A stretch of 64,000 nt of DNA from Nectonema munidae (Eukaryota; Nematomorpha; Nectonematoida; Nectonematidae): positions 468,001-532,000 of the forward strand of contig JAUIRK010001036.1 of assembly GCA_030549495.1 (NCBI GenBank). The letters are read 5' to 3'. The notes below the pieces were generated by a model. The model had not been told where the DNA came from, did not search any database, and saw nothing but the letters and a program-made list of their open reading frames with translations. A program made the position numbers and the translations under genes. This document shows, one piece after another, positions 12,701-22,769 of the stretch. Every line of letters begins with the position of its first letter. The first letter of the stretch is position 1.

Positions 12701-13048
12701 TTTGAATTTTATAAATATTTAAATAATATGCCCAAAATTAAATGTAAATGTGCTAAAACATCTTATACAACAGAATTCCAAAACACTTACAAATTCGTAT
12801 AGGGTAATGGTTAATTTTTTTCGAATTTGATGTTTTCCAATATAAATGATAAAGGATGCATAATAATTATTTGAGCATCCATACAATTCCTTATAAAAGA
12901 CATCTTAAATTCCCTGTAATAGATATCTTATACGCCAAAAAAGCTATGAAACTTAAAACTTACTCTTAGCCTGAGTTTGTCATGTTTGATTAAATGGGAA
13001 GTTTATTTTTTTGATAAAATCAGGTCATATCTCACTTTAATTTATTAG
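12701..13048. other. AT-rich spacer, ending in a possible splice acceptor
   Basis: No gene recognised. The stretch ends in a pyrimidine-poor but acceptor-like TTTATTAG just before the open frame at 13,049. Confidence 0.3.
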
Positions 13049-13336
13049 ATGAAAAGGAGTCAAGCGGTGTCAATCATACGACTGCGAACGATTTTGCACA
13101 CTCTCATTCAATCCTACTCCTATGCTACGAACTTTGAAGCCTGCTTGCAGTCGAGAGCATCGCACTTCTACCTCCAGAAATTGCCTGGATCCTGGAACTC
13201 CGACTTTGCCATCACCTGCTTCCGCAAAAAGTGTTACCGAGTTTTGACGGAACTTTTACTGAACGAACGATTTCAATGTAACACAAACATTACTATGCAA
13301 GACACCACTGACCGCGAAATCAGCAATGCCGAATAG
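13049..13336 (+). CDS. candidate terminal exon of an unrecognised gene
   Basis: A 95-codon frame whose first base follows an acceptor-like TTTATTAG and which ends in a TAG stop. Its GC content stands well above the flanks, and the protein is mixed and cysteine-containing (YATNFEACLQSRASHFYLQ, NSDFAITCFRKKCYRVLTE, NERFQCNTN). An AATAAA signal lies about 85 bases past the stop (13,423). Abrupt composition change, acceptor and polyadenylation signal together suggest a last exon, or a captured gene piece. I do not recognise the family and saw no upstream exon. Confidence 0.4.
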   Translation: MKRSQAVSIIRLRTILHTLIQSYSYATNFEACLQSRASHFYLQKLPGSWNSDFAITCFRKKCYRVLTELLLNERFQCNTNITMQDTTDREISNAE

Positions 13337-13690
13337 ATTTTTAAAAGCGACATAACTCGATCATTACGCACTTTGTGTCTTAGTGATTTAAAAAAAAAAG
13401 TTAACTTCTTGTTCGTTTTGAAAATAAATTTTTTTAAGATATATCTTCAAACGATTATTGTTATTTATTTCAAAAATTAAATTTCATCTTTAGTTTTCTG
13501 AAATAATTCAGTGTTAAAAATCTGTTTTAAAAGAATTTCAGTTTTTGCATGATCTTTTCAGTTTTAAATCTTATTGATCTGTATTTATAAGCACAGCTTA
13601 TAGCCTCGGGCAAAGAAAATAAGATGCTAGGAGGAGGAGCTAAAAATAGACATTTGATATTTCAAATTCAATATTTCCACTATATATATA

Positions 13691-14150
13691 CAGTAAGGTA
13701 GCCAGAAATTTATATTTGGAAGGGCCAAATGCGGCACTAATATATATGCTTACCTACTGGCTTTGTCTAAAATTAAAGCATCAAATGCTGCTTATAACAA
13801 CTCTTCTCTTTGTCTTTATAGGCTCTTTTCCCTATTTGTGTCCTATTCTTTGTTAAGGTTTTAGATTTTATCATGGTTAATATTTCTTATCTTTGTTTCT
13901 CATACCAAAAAGTAATTTTTTATTGTAAATCTGCTTTCATATTGCAGATTTACAATTGTAATTGCAGATTTGTAATTTACAAATTGCAATATGCATATTG
14001 CAGTTAACAGTTTGATCGTTACCATCAATGATATCAATAATCTTTCTATATTTTGATTTTATTTGCTTTATATTGTTAGTATAAGCACATTGTCAAAAAT
14101 TAATTCATTATTTCAATTTTTTGATAGTGGGGCCCGGCCCCATAGCACGT
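13691..14150. mobile_element. possible hAT-type MITE flanked by TATATATA
   Basis: Left end CAGTAAGGTAGCCAGAAA resembles hAT MITE ends (CAGTGGCGTAGCCAG). The right side ends in ccggccccatagcacgtgac. Both sides are flanked by TATATATA, but that is also simple repeat, and the inverted-repeat match is poor. Weak call. Confidence 0.3.
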
Positions 14151-14778
14151 GACTATATATATATATATATATCTTTACCAGGGGCGCACATCCTCAAAAT
14201 TATTGGGGGGGGCGAAATTTTTTTGTTGCAATTTTCAAAATTAGTGGTCTGGAAATACCACGGGAGACCAAATATTCAAGTAATCGTTTAAAATAGAGTA
14301 TTTTCAGCGCATACCTAAATTCATAAGACTACTTTATATTTTTTTATACAAATTTGGTGAATTTAAATACTATACTTCCAGCGAAAATATTTTAATTAAA
14401 TTTGCTTATCGAATATGGTGCGCAGAAAAAATGCCCCCAATTAAAATGTAGGAACCCCCAGTAAAAATGCAACCGAAAAAATGCCCCAATTTAAAATTAG
14501 GAAAAAATGGCCCAACACAAAAAATTTATTAATTAAAAAAAAAATTTTTAAAAAAATAAAGATTTTTTGTAAAAAAAATAAAAAGTTGACTTTTCATCTA
14601 AAACATTTAAAATTTAATTAAAATAAACTAAAAAACTCAGCTATTTATGTAATTTTGATCAAAAAATTACAGAAGATAGTAATATTTCTATTGAAAAGGA
14701 TTCAAAAAAATTTGTTTCATAATAATTATCAATAACGTTAAAATTTAAAGTGTTATGTATTAAAAAATCAACGCCTGA

Positions 14779-15264
14779 ATGTTTTTCAAAAAGTTAAAAG
14801 GTGGAGCAAACAAAAAAATTGCAAGTCACTTTAGGTCAGCCGAGGTGCATACTTATATGGGAGGAGTGGACAAGATGGACTCGATGATAAATAAATATAG
14901 AATAAAAATAAGAGGTAAAAAATTGTACTTTCCTAGTTTTTCCTATCTTATTGACATGGAAGTTGTAAATGCACACCTCTTGTATTGCATGGCAAATGAA
15001 AAATACCTTTATTAGAGTTTCGAAGAAGAATAGTAAAATGCTATATGACCACTTCATCCTTGTCAAATCCCAAAAAGTCTGGTCAACCATCACTTAGCAA
15101 AGAAGCAAAAAAACGCGTTCCTGAAGAAATCAGAAAAAGCAATGATATGCATCTTTTAGAACAACTGAGTTGGGAAAACAAAGAAATTGTGCTGTGTGTA
15201 AAGTTAACGTAAGAAAACAGTGTCAAAGATGTAACGTTGGAATCCATGTAGATTGTTTTTCTTA
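14779..15264 (+). pseudogene. piggyBac transposase C-terminal fragment
   Basis: Plus strand. The frame from 14,779 reads YMGGVDKMDSMINKYRIKIR and PSFSYLIDMEVVNAHLLYC, the conserved stretch of DDE_Tnp_1_7 (piggyBac) transposases after the catalytic core. Further frames give the linker (KKSGQPSLSKEAKKRVPEE) and the terminal cysteine-rich zinc finger (CAVCKVNVRKQCQRC then GIHVDCF, stop near 15,264). The catalytic Asp-bearing N-terminal two thirds are absent and at least two frame changes are present. It follows the TGCCCC-repeat segment shared with 19,800-20,000 and lies inside the composite hAT. Confidence 0.85.
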
Positions 15265-15484
15265 ATGGCATCAATGAAAGATTTAAATTTTTTTCTTTAA
15301 ATATTTATTTTTGATTTTTTAATTAATTAAAATAAAGTTTATATGTTTATTTCTTTATCTTCAAAGTTATTTATTTGTATTCTTTTTGTATCATGATCCC
15401 TATTTGGGACTTTTTGAAAAAGTGGTTATATTAACTAAGTAAAATTTTTTTTATTCAAATCTATAGTTTTTGTATATATTAGCA

Positions 15485-15600
15485 TCCAGCCTCAATGGTT
15501 GTTAGGGTGTACCTCTCAGCTTAACAGTTGAAAGTCAGGGGTTCGATCCCCAAGGCTCCCAACCCTAAAAACAAATTCACAAAAATTGTGATTCAATATA
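15485..15600 (+). repeat. tRNA-derived SINE, family C
   Basis: Plus-strand tRNA-like head: AGCCTCAATGGTTGTTAGGG as acceptor and D arm with A box, and a perfect T arm AGGGGTTCGATCCCC with B box, followed by AAGGCT pairing back to AGCCTC. The middle region does not fold as a normal anticodon arm, so it is a SINE head or decayed tRNA rather than a working tRNA gene. Single copy in the window. Confidence 0.55.
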
Positions 15601-15608
15601 TAGCACCC

Positions 15609-15680
15609 CAGTGGCGGATCCAGAAAATTTTTATGGGGGTGGATAATTAAAATTATGGTTCAAATTTTTGGAGGTTCACA
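15609..15680. mobile_element. hAT left terminus, CAGTGGCGGATCCAG type
   Basis: CAGTGGCGGATCCAGAAAAT at 15,609 matches the common hAT end form CAGTGGCGGATCCAG. A possible partner, CTGTATCCGCCCGTG, lies near 19,000 (12 of 15 bases complementary), but the flanking octamers do not match. It may bound the minus-strand hAT transposase that follows. Confidence 0.5.
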
Positions 15681-16009
15681 CATTTACTATATTGTTTTTG
15701 GTTCAAAAATACCTCCTAAATGAACCTAAAGTTTTAATAACGCTCTCCGTTTTAGGAACATGAGGCCAGGTGTAGACAACAATAGTTACCGATTAGACGA
15801 TGGCATGGCTAACAATTCAATATTGATAAACAAGGCCGAAGATTGACTTTTCCATGATTACTGGGCTCACAATATTTTTACTTTTATCGAGAATCTGAGA
15901 GCCGAATTTGAAGAATGATAACAAAAAAATAAAACTTTTCAAAAAATGCAATATTTTTAATGCGCAAATTGCAAAAGACAAACCAGCAAAGTATAACTGT
16001 AGGCCTTAA

Positions 16010-17875
16010 TACGTTATTTACGGTAAGGCTTGATATTGTTCGTCTGAACAAACGTGTACTGCAGATAGTAGGTTAGTTTAGGATCAAAAAGTGTGGATAC
16101 CTGGATACGGCGTGGGTATCTAGAGGGAAAGTGTTTACATATCTCCTCGGTCTTAGGTTGTATACCCATGCCATTCAAGGCGATTACTGCAAGATGCAAC
16201 AGTCGTTCTGTATTCATAGTCGTTCTCAGTCACGTGTCTATCCTCTTAACACAGGAAAATGACTGTTCTGCTTCAGTGCTACCGATTGGAAGGACGGCTA
16301 GTATTTTGAGAAGTTCTCTCACATTTGGAAAGAACATTTTATCAGCATGGTTGGCAAGGAGAGATGTCACAGATATGTCGCCTATGGTGCATTTGTTCAT
16401 CCAGTAATTTAACCAACGGAACATCTCGCTATCAAGAGCAGCAGGTAATAGTAACACATGAAACCATTTGTCATGCAGATTTTCAGTCAACTTTGGTAAT
16501 GTTTCTTTGGTCTTCTGAAGAATCACTTCTGGAACGAGACAGCATAGTTCATAATGGGCACGTTTGTCATCACTGAAACGACATCTCAGTTCACTGCAAG
16601 TAGTATCAAGGAATGGAATAACCAAAGTTCTCTTCCAGTAGTCGAAAACTGTATCTGATGGATGGTTATCTCTCATCGTTTGTTTCCTACAGATCCTTGG
16701 TCTCTGTTCACGTGAGCCAACAAGACTACTTAGTTCTAGCACTTTACGATATACACGATCAAACCAGACGTCTACTTCTAATCGTATGTCTTGATATGTT
16801 GACATAACCTGTTCTATTTTCTGGAACCTAGGTACACTTCCATATGGGAACCTTTTAATGCAGTCACGACTGGACGCAGTGGTTCCAATATCTCCTTGGC
16901 AATGAGAAAGCTTACGATGTGTCCGAAGTCCACGAGCGTATGGCGAAGACCATTAGCCTTTGTTCTAGTGGAGGAATCCCAGTTCCAATCATCGTTGTTT
17001 GGATAGAATCTCTCATCTTTGGTCGGCTGACAGATTTCATTCAGAGTAGCAACTATGTATTCATGTAGTTGAAAAATAGTTTCAAATGTCGTGTGCCGTT
17101 CGACCCAACCGGTTTTACACAGGTTCTTCAGCTTTGTTTTTCTCATATCTTGTGCCAGTGAATCAATAATGATCTTAAAAAAGCGTTGCCACTTGGGTGA
17201 ATTGTCGAAGAAGCTGCAAAGCTCACGCCATGTGCCCATCATATTGTGTATTGATGATATTTTGCATGCATTACAAATAACAAGATTTAAGGAATGGAGG
17301 CAATATTCTTGGAATTGGGCGTCAGAGGCAAGCTTTAAAATTTCAACTCGAAGCTGTAGTGTCATAAGCCTGGCCACGGCAGTGACTAAGGTCGATCCGA
17401 TTTTTTTTAGGGATTCTTTGATAGCTATAGCTATTTCCACACCGGTTGTCCTTTCAAGTTCAACTAAATCTAACAACACTTTCCGCTTTTTTGGCTTTGA
17501 AGCATCATCAACAAAGTCAAGTATCCTGAGGCACACAGATAAAATTTCACGTCCATTTGAGGTAGTTTCATCGGCTATTATAAAAAAGTGAGGACATTTT
17601 CTGATACATTCTCTGAAGTTATCTCGGATGATATCAGCAGCAACATGTATCACATCGTTCTGAATTGTCTTACTCATGTATCGAGAGTTGGCAGGACCGA
17701 ATACCAGGTGGTCATTCAGTTCTGGACACATTTTTGCCATCAACCGTAGGAGTGCGACGAAATTTCCTACATTGCTAGATAGAGATTCACTAAATTCTAC
17801 TCTGTCATCTCTGTGACCTCGCAGTGCTATCTGTTGCTTTGCACAGAACATTACAGCATCGACAATATAAGGCAA
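16010..17875 (-). pseudogene. hAT transposase, '52 kDa repressor'-like (THAP0/P52rIPK-like), decayed
   Basis: Minus strand. The first frame (17,875-16,814) carries HFFIIADETTSNGREILSVC with the first catalytic Asp and EYCLHSLNLVICNACK, the Cys/His box before the insertion domain, then KTGWVERHTTFETI. The expected second-Asp motif is found only in another frame at about 17,375-17,420 (CRGQAYDTTA), so two compensating frameshifts lie inside this long frame. A further frameshift near 16,810 leads to the second frame (16,805-16,230). That frame ends with the hAT dimerisation motif PIGSTEAEQSFSCVKRI, retaining the third acidic residue, and a tail to about 16,100. Domain order is normal but there is no N-terminal zinc finger. 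Inactive. Confidence 0.85.
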
Positions 17876-17959
17876 CGCTCATCACAATATAATATAATAT
17901 AACAATATAAGGCGCATAGGGTGCGACGTTTTATCTCAGGGGGTACGAAGTACTACATT

Positions 17960-18887
17960 TAAATATAAGAAGTGTCTAAACTTTAGTTTTTAAGCAAATA
18001 TAAATATATTAGAATGTAGTGAAAAATTAAATGCTTTCAAAGAAAAGTTACATCTCTGTCGTCAACGAGTTGAAAAAGGTAATCTTTTGAATTTTCCATC
18101 ACTCGAAGAAATGACCGATGAAGATGAGTCCCTAATTCCAAGTGTTCGAGAAGAAATTGGTAACCATTTGGAAATATTATCCAAGTCATTTGGTGGATAT
18201 TTTGAAGGGGAAAATCTAGAAGCCTCTGAAAAATGAGAATAAATCCATATTCTTTTAATTTGGATTATATGCCGAATGATGAAACGTTGAAAGATGATCT
18301 TATTGAATTGCGCACAAACTGTGTTTTTGAAATGCAGTTTGAAAGGAAAACTTTGGAACAATATTGGTGCTCGGCAATGGAGATGTTTCTAAGGCTTTGT
18401 AAAAAAGCACAAAGTATGCTTATTCCATTTGTGACAACTAACTTGTGCGAGTATGGATTTAGTACCCTTTTGTTAATAAAGACTAAATCTAGAAATCGCT
18501 TGAGTGCACAAGCAGATATGCGAATTGCTATCAGTAGCAAAGTACAACGTTTTGAAAAACTCATATGCAAAAAAACAGGAGCAAAATAGTGATTAAATTT
18601 GAGGTGGACTTTCTATAAAATTATTAGCTTTTTAAAAGAGAATAAAAAATTGAACTATTATTTAAAATGGAAGTTGTTTGGATGTAGATTGTTTCATTTT
18701 ATTTCCATATATTTCATTTTTGTTAATATAGTACCTCATAAAAAATGATTATGCAAATTTTTGTCGTTTTTATATATCAACTTTTCTTTTAAATAAATTT
18801 GTAAATTTTTATTACATAAACTGTAAGGGGTGCAAAAAAATTAAAAGTTTTTAGGGTTACGGACGTCAAAAAGTTTGGAAACCACTG
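17960..18887 (+). pseudogene. FAM200/ZBED5-like hAT transposase C-terminus with right end
   Basis: Plus strand. The reading starts around 18,030 (AFKEKLHLCRQRVEKGNLLNF, SLIPSVREEI), shifts frame near 18,235, and then runs 118 codons: NPYSFNLDYM, ELRTNCVFEMQF, QYWCSAMEMF, IPFVTTNLCEYGFSTLLLIK, RNRLSAQADMRIAIS. This is the C-terminal end of the hAT subgroup that gave rise to vertebrate FAM200/ZBED5. The right terminus GTTTGGAAACCACTG ends at 18,887, fitting that subgroup (CAGTGGTTCCMAAC inverted). The N-terminus, both first catalytic acids and the left end are missing. The 5' junction near 17,940 follows a GGGGTACGAAGTAC tract. Confidence 0.8.
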
Positions 18888-19204
18888 GTCTAGATAAAAC
18901 TCTTTTCAAGTATTTGACTATATCATATAGAAATTGCAATAAAAATAGCTTCACCACAGGTAAAGATGGTGGGTGGCTAGCCACCCAATCCACACCCTGT
19001 ATCCGCCCGTGCACCTATTATACATATTTCAATTTAATATATATGAAATTTCAGCTTATCACAGAGAAGTTATTGGAGTCTTAAATTCTCGAAAAGTTGA
19101 CATATGTCCCATTGCTTCTTACATTATAACTTCAAGTGCCTCTACTGGTGAAAAAACTTTATTATTGTATGAATTAGACTTTTGTTATCTGTATCGCATC
19201 CGAA

Positions 19205-19300
19205 GGAAGAATAATAATCTACCATAGCTAGACAGATGGTAAGGATAGTCACAATATGGAATCGAACAAAGACTAGTTGGATCAAAAGACCTGACGGCTC
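19205..19300 (-). repeat. SINE family A, second copy
   Basis: Shares agacagatggtaaggatag and the following inverted B-box region (ggaatcgaac) with 3,118-3,245, in the same orientation. More diverged and shorter. Confidence 0.6.
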
Positions 19301-19556
19301 CCACTACAAAAATATCTGCTGACAAACGTCTAATTTACAAGAAGAGATTATAGATGATATTTTATTTATGCATAGCTTTTTAGAATTATAAATGAAAAAA
19401 TGAATTTTAGCAAAAGAATTTTAAGTTTTTTTTAAAAACATTAAAAGACGTAAATTGAACAAGGGTATACATAGAGGATTGTATTAAAAAGCAGGCTCAG
19501 AAGGGGTTTGCTTCAATGATATTAGGAGAAAGCGCAGGGATGTTAGGGTTTCAAAT

Positions 19557-19799
19557 CAGGGGCGCACATCCTCAAAATTATTGAGGGGGCGAAATTTTTT
19601 TCTTGCAATTTTCAAAATTAGTGGTCTGGAAATACCACGGGAGATCAAATATTCAAGCAATCCTTTAAAATAGAGTGTACTCAGCGCATACCTAAGGTCC
19701 TTTATAAGACTACTTTATATTTTTTTTTTACAAAATTGGTGAATTTAAATACTATACTTCCAGCGAAAATATTTTAATTAAATTTGCATATCGAATATA
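19557..19799 (+). mobile_element. second, internal left terminus of the composite hAT family
   Basis: CAGGGGCGCACATCCTCAAA at 19,557 starts a segment nearly identical to 14,179-14,420, including the small inverted repeat GTGGT...ACCAC and the tract cagcgaaaatattttaatta. The preceding octamer TTTCAAAT does not match the octamer after 22,761, so this left end is not the partner of the right end. Confidence 0.75.
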
Positions 19800-20407
19800 G
19801 TGCGCAGAAAAAATGCCCCCAATTAAAAAGTAGGAAAAAATGCCCCAATTAAAAAGTAGGAAAAAATGCCCCAATTAAAAAGTAGGAAAAAATGCCCCAA
19901 TTAAAAAGTAGGAAAAAATGCCCCCGAAAAAAATGCCCTAATTTAAAATTAGGAAAAAATGCCCCAACACAAAAAATTATTAATTAAAATTTTTAAAAAA
20001 GATATGTCAAATAAAGATTTTTTGTAAAAAAAAAGTTAATTTTTCATCTAAAACATTTAAAATTAAATTAAAGTAAACTAAAAAACTCAGCATACGACAA
20101 TTTTTTAAATACAAAAAATTTTTTATAAAACAGCAAATATTTTTGGGCTTTGTGTGTATCAGAACACTTTCTAAATATAATTTGTGTTTTAACTGATTTT
20201 AAGAACACATTCCCACAAATCTGCACCTTTGCTATTGTTTTCAAGAACTTTATAAGGAAAAAAACCCTATAGATTAAGAAATTTTAAAAATTTAGCCTTT
20301 CGTGGTACCAAATAAAAATATTTATATAATTTAAAAAAATCATGAAAATCTAAAATTAGGGGGCATTTTTTCCTACTTTTTAATTGGGGGCATTTTTACC
20401 TACAACC
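19800..20407. mobile_element. nested MITE flanked by a 10-bp direct repeat
   Basis: Bounded by identical ATCGAATATA (19,790-19,799 and 20,408-20,417). The left part reads GTGCGCAGAAAAAATGCCCC. The right part is its approximate inverse, GGGGGCATTTTTACCTAC. The interior has a TGCCCC minisatellite on the left and the inverted unit at 20,357-20,400. A 9-10 bp duplication with G-starting ends suits Mutator-like elements, but the inverted repeat is too imperfect to be sure. The left part of the same insertion also lies at 14,410-14,640, so it predates duplication of the host element. Confidence 0.55.
19806..19975 (+). repeat. TGCCCC minisatellite, ~25-26 bp unit
   Basis: About six head-to-tail units of the form AAAAATGCCCCAATTAAAAA followed by GTAGG. 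The units nearest 19,970 are diverged. The equivalent region at 14,410-14,520 has fewer, more diverged units, so the array has expanded here. Confidence 0.8.
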
Positions 20408-20934
20408 ATCGAATATACACTAGTTTAAAAAAATCCAAAATTTTAGGGGGTGGATAGGCTCATTTGAAAAATGAAGTAGTCTACCAGGCACATCACAGGA
20501 ATTGATGAAAGGATATTTGATTCATAGAGAAAACAAATAACTGAAGGTTAGATAGTTTTATATGAGTGAATGTAGTCTAAAGGCAAAGAGTCTACTAGAC
20601 ACCCTGCGATGTTTATATGAAAAAATGTGATTGATTCAGGGGCAAGGGTATAAAATGATGTTATAATTGTGCAAACAAAAATAAAACCAAAAATTAAGAT
20701 CGCATTATTTCATTTTACTCAGCATCATTCAAAAATAGTTTAAAAACTAAATTGATACAAGCTACAAAAAGTAAAATAACTTTTAACATTTTGCAATGAT
20801 TTGCCTTTTATAATAACTTTTAAGGAAAAAGTCTATCAGAAAAAGTTATAGAGCTACAAAAAACCTTAAAAAATTTTAGAGCATAACTTAAGTTTTTTGA
20901 AAACTAATTTGACGTATCCCCTACAGCATACTCT

Positions 20935-21190
20935 ATGGGTGGCATGGCAGGTTGGTTGAGATGATGGACATAGCACGGAAGCCTCTGGATTCGATTCCTC
21001 ATCGATACGAATTTGTTCATAGTTTGACATAAGCGGTACATCAGTGCCTTGTCAATGTAAATACACCCGCTGCCCCTTACCTTTTACTCAAAATTGAAAA
21101 ATTGAGGAAACAAAATAAACTAATAAAGCAATTTTTACTATTTTAAAATGGAACCGTCTGTGCTCAGAATAATTTCAAAATAATAGGGGG
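20935..21190 (+). repeat. tRNA-derived SINE, family B
   Basis: Plus-strand polymerase III-like head: GGTTGGTTGAGATGATGG (A box region) and GGATTCGATTCCTCATCG (B box), then body CATAAGCGGTACATCAGT and an AT-rich tail ending in ccgtctgtgctcagaataat. Inverted copy at 8,235-8,530. Both copies lie at the same place in the composite hAT family, so the SINE was present before that family duplicated. Confidence 0.7.
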
Positions 21191-21292
21191 CATAAAGAAT
21201 TAGAGTTTATTTGATATTTTCAAGTTTTTATAAGCAGCAAAAGCCAACGTTTAAATAGCTAACCCTTATAATTAAAAAATTATTTAAATAAC

Positions 21293-21700
21293 GGTCGACA
21301 GACATTTCGCCCCATAGACAATTTGCCCCCTGACAAATTGTCTCATAGGCTATTAGTTTCATCCATCTTTGCTTATTATATGTGTAAAATTATTTAAAAT
21401 TTTATATTCTTGTTTATTTTATCTCTATTAAATTATTTCAAATTAATCAATTTATCTCTTAATTTTTTAGAATTGTCCATGAGAAAAAATATCTTATGAA
21501 AATAACGGGGTGAATTGTCCATGAAACAAAATGTCTTATGAAAATAATGGGGCGAATTGTCCATGGGACGAACTGTCTTATGAAAATAATGGGGCGAATT
21601 ATCCATGGGACGAACTGTCTTATGAAAATAATGGGGCGAATTTGGCCATGGGACGAACTGTCTTATGAAAATAATAGGGCGAAATGTCCGAGGACCAAAC
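21293..21700. mobile_element. nested MITE containing a 42-bp minisatellite
   Basis: Inverted ends GGTCGACAGACATTTCGCCC (left) and GGGCGAAATGTCCGAGGACC (right) enclose about five 42-bp tandem units (21,471-21,695; core GGGCGAATTGTCCATGGGAC then GAACTGTCTTATG). The unit is itself a variant of the terminal sequence. The related copy at 6,856-8,600 lacks the whole block at the corresponding point (about 8,060-8,090), which shows it as an insertion. Confidence 0.7.
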
Positions 21701-22142
21701 TAACATAAATCAAAGTATACGAGAAAAGAAAATCATTGCGTTTTTTTGAATATTTGTCTACAAAGAAAATTCTGACAGCTGTCATAAATAGATCAAGCAC
21801 ATTTTAAACAACTGAAACATTTTGTTTCGATATTATATTTTTATTTTAATAATCAAATTTTCTTAAAAAAAGATTTAATTAATAATATGTACAGTGTTAC
21901 TTATAAAATTTAACAATCGAACATTATAAAAAATATCTCTGCTCAAATAGATAATTCTTGCTTTTAAACTGAATAGATAATCAAAATATTCATTCCCAAA
22001 TAACTATTGAAAAAAATTTCTTAATTTGAAAAAATTAAAGTTTTCAAATGTTACAAAATGTAGCAAACGTAGTGATAAAGATTAAGTGACTTGTTGAAAT
22101 AAAATTCTTAGCGCGAGACTCTAAATTCAAAATAGACAGAAT

Positions 22143-22346
22143 TAGTGGTGTAGCCAAAAAAAAGTTTATAGAAGGAGCACAATTTAAAAACAAAAAACTT
22201 GCGCAACATTATTTACTTTCTTGATCCTTTCATTGGAGAATTTTTCAAAAACTGATATCGCATAAGATGCATCGGGGGGGGGGGCACCATGCGGTACATA
22301 GGAGTGTGGGTACGACCCCTCATGCCCCAGCCTAGCTACGTCACTG
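22143..22346. mobile_element. nested hAT MITE, ~204 bp
   Basis: Ends TAGTGGTGTAGCCA and TAGCTACGTCACTG are imperfect inverse forms of the common hAT MITE end CAGTGGYGTAGCCA. Flanking octamers GACAGAAT and GAGAGAAG match at 6 of 8, an aged target duplication. The equivalent position in the 6,856-8,600 copy has no such block. Confidence 0.6.
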
Positions 22347-22712
22347 GAGAGAAGAGAACGGAATGAGATAGGAGAGTTTAACAAGAGAAGAGAGCTTGAG
22401 TGAATGATTGAGTTTTAGCAGAGAAAGCGGTAGAGAAAAACAGAGGAGAGAGAAAAAGAAATAGAATCACTGTGACAGAAGATGAGAAAATCTAGTGGAT
22501 CATCAACATGTGTTTGCTCTGTGACCTGTGTGCATATTGAAGCAATGGATTATTATTATATAGCTCTCATGCATCGTCTGTAAAATATGTTCGATAGGAA
22601 TTTCAGAGCAGGTTGGCATGATGTTTGATTGATTCGAAAGTCTGGATTTCTTCTAGCGATCATCATGCATGTTTTATAAACAAGCAGGAACTCTTACTTA
22701 TAGAAAATTATT

Positions 22713-22746
22713 GGGGGGGGGGGGGGGGGGGCGCCCCCCCCCCCCC
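22713..22746. repeat. G-run/C-run palindrome at a hAT terminus
   Basis: Nineteen G, then CG, then thirteen C, immediately inside the right terminus of the composite. The inverted copy at 6,871-6,920 has 13 G and 29 C split by a short spacer. It would fold into a GC hairpin or quadruplex. Confidence 0.9.
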
Positions 22747-22769
22747 AGATGTGCGCCCCTGATCTTTAC

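Larger units (their letters stand above)
14179..22761 (+). mobile_element. 8.6-kb composite hAT element with 8-bp target duplication
   Basis: The left terminus CAGGGGCGCACATC at 14,179 and its exact inverse GATGTGCGCCCCTG ending at 22,761 are flanked by the identical octamer ATCTTTAC (14,171-14,178 and 22,762-22,769). CAG/CTG ends and an 8-bp duplication are diagnostic of hAT insertion, so these two ends moved together. Inside are a piggyBac C-terminus, SINEs, two unrelated hAT transposase relics, a second copy of the left terminus at 19,557 and several MITEs. None of the internal transposases can be assigned to the outer ends. The second left end suggests that one copy inserted into another, followed by recombination that removed one right end. 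Confidence 0.8.

Noticed and set aside
15485-15600. Functional tRNA gene
   Set aside because: The T arm is perfect, but the anticodon arm and acceptor pairing are poor and no 7-bp acceptor stem forms; a SINE head fits better.
17091-17591. 166-codon plus frame
   Set aside because: It is antisense to the decayed hAT transposase, whose motifs are clear on the minus strand.
15609-19008. Complete hAT bounded by CAGTGGCGGATCCAG and CTGTATCCGCCCGTG
   Set aside because: The flanking octamers TAGCACCC and CACCTATT do not match, and the right end differs at three positions, so the ends may be unrelated.
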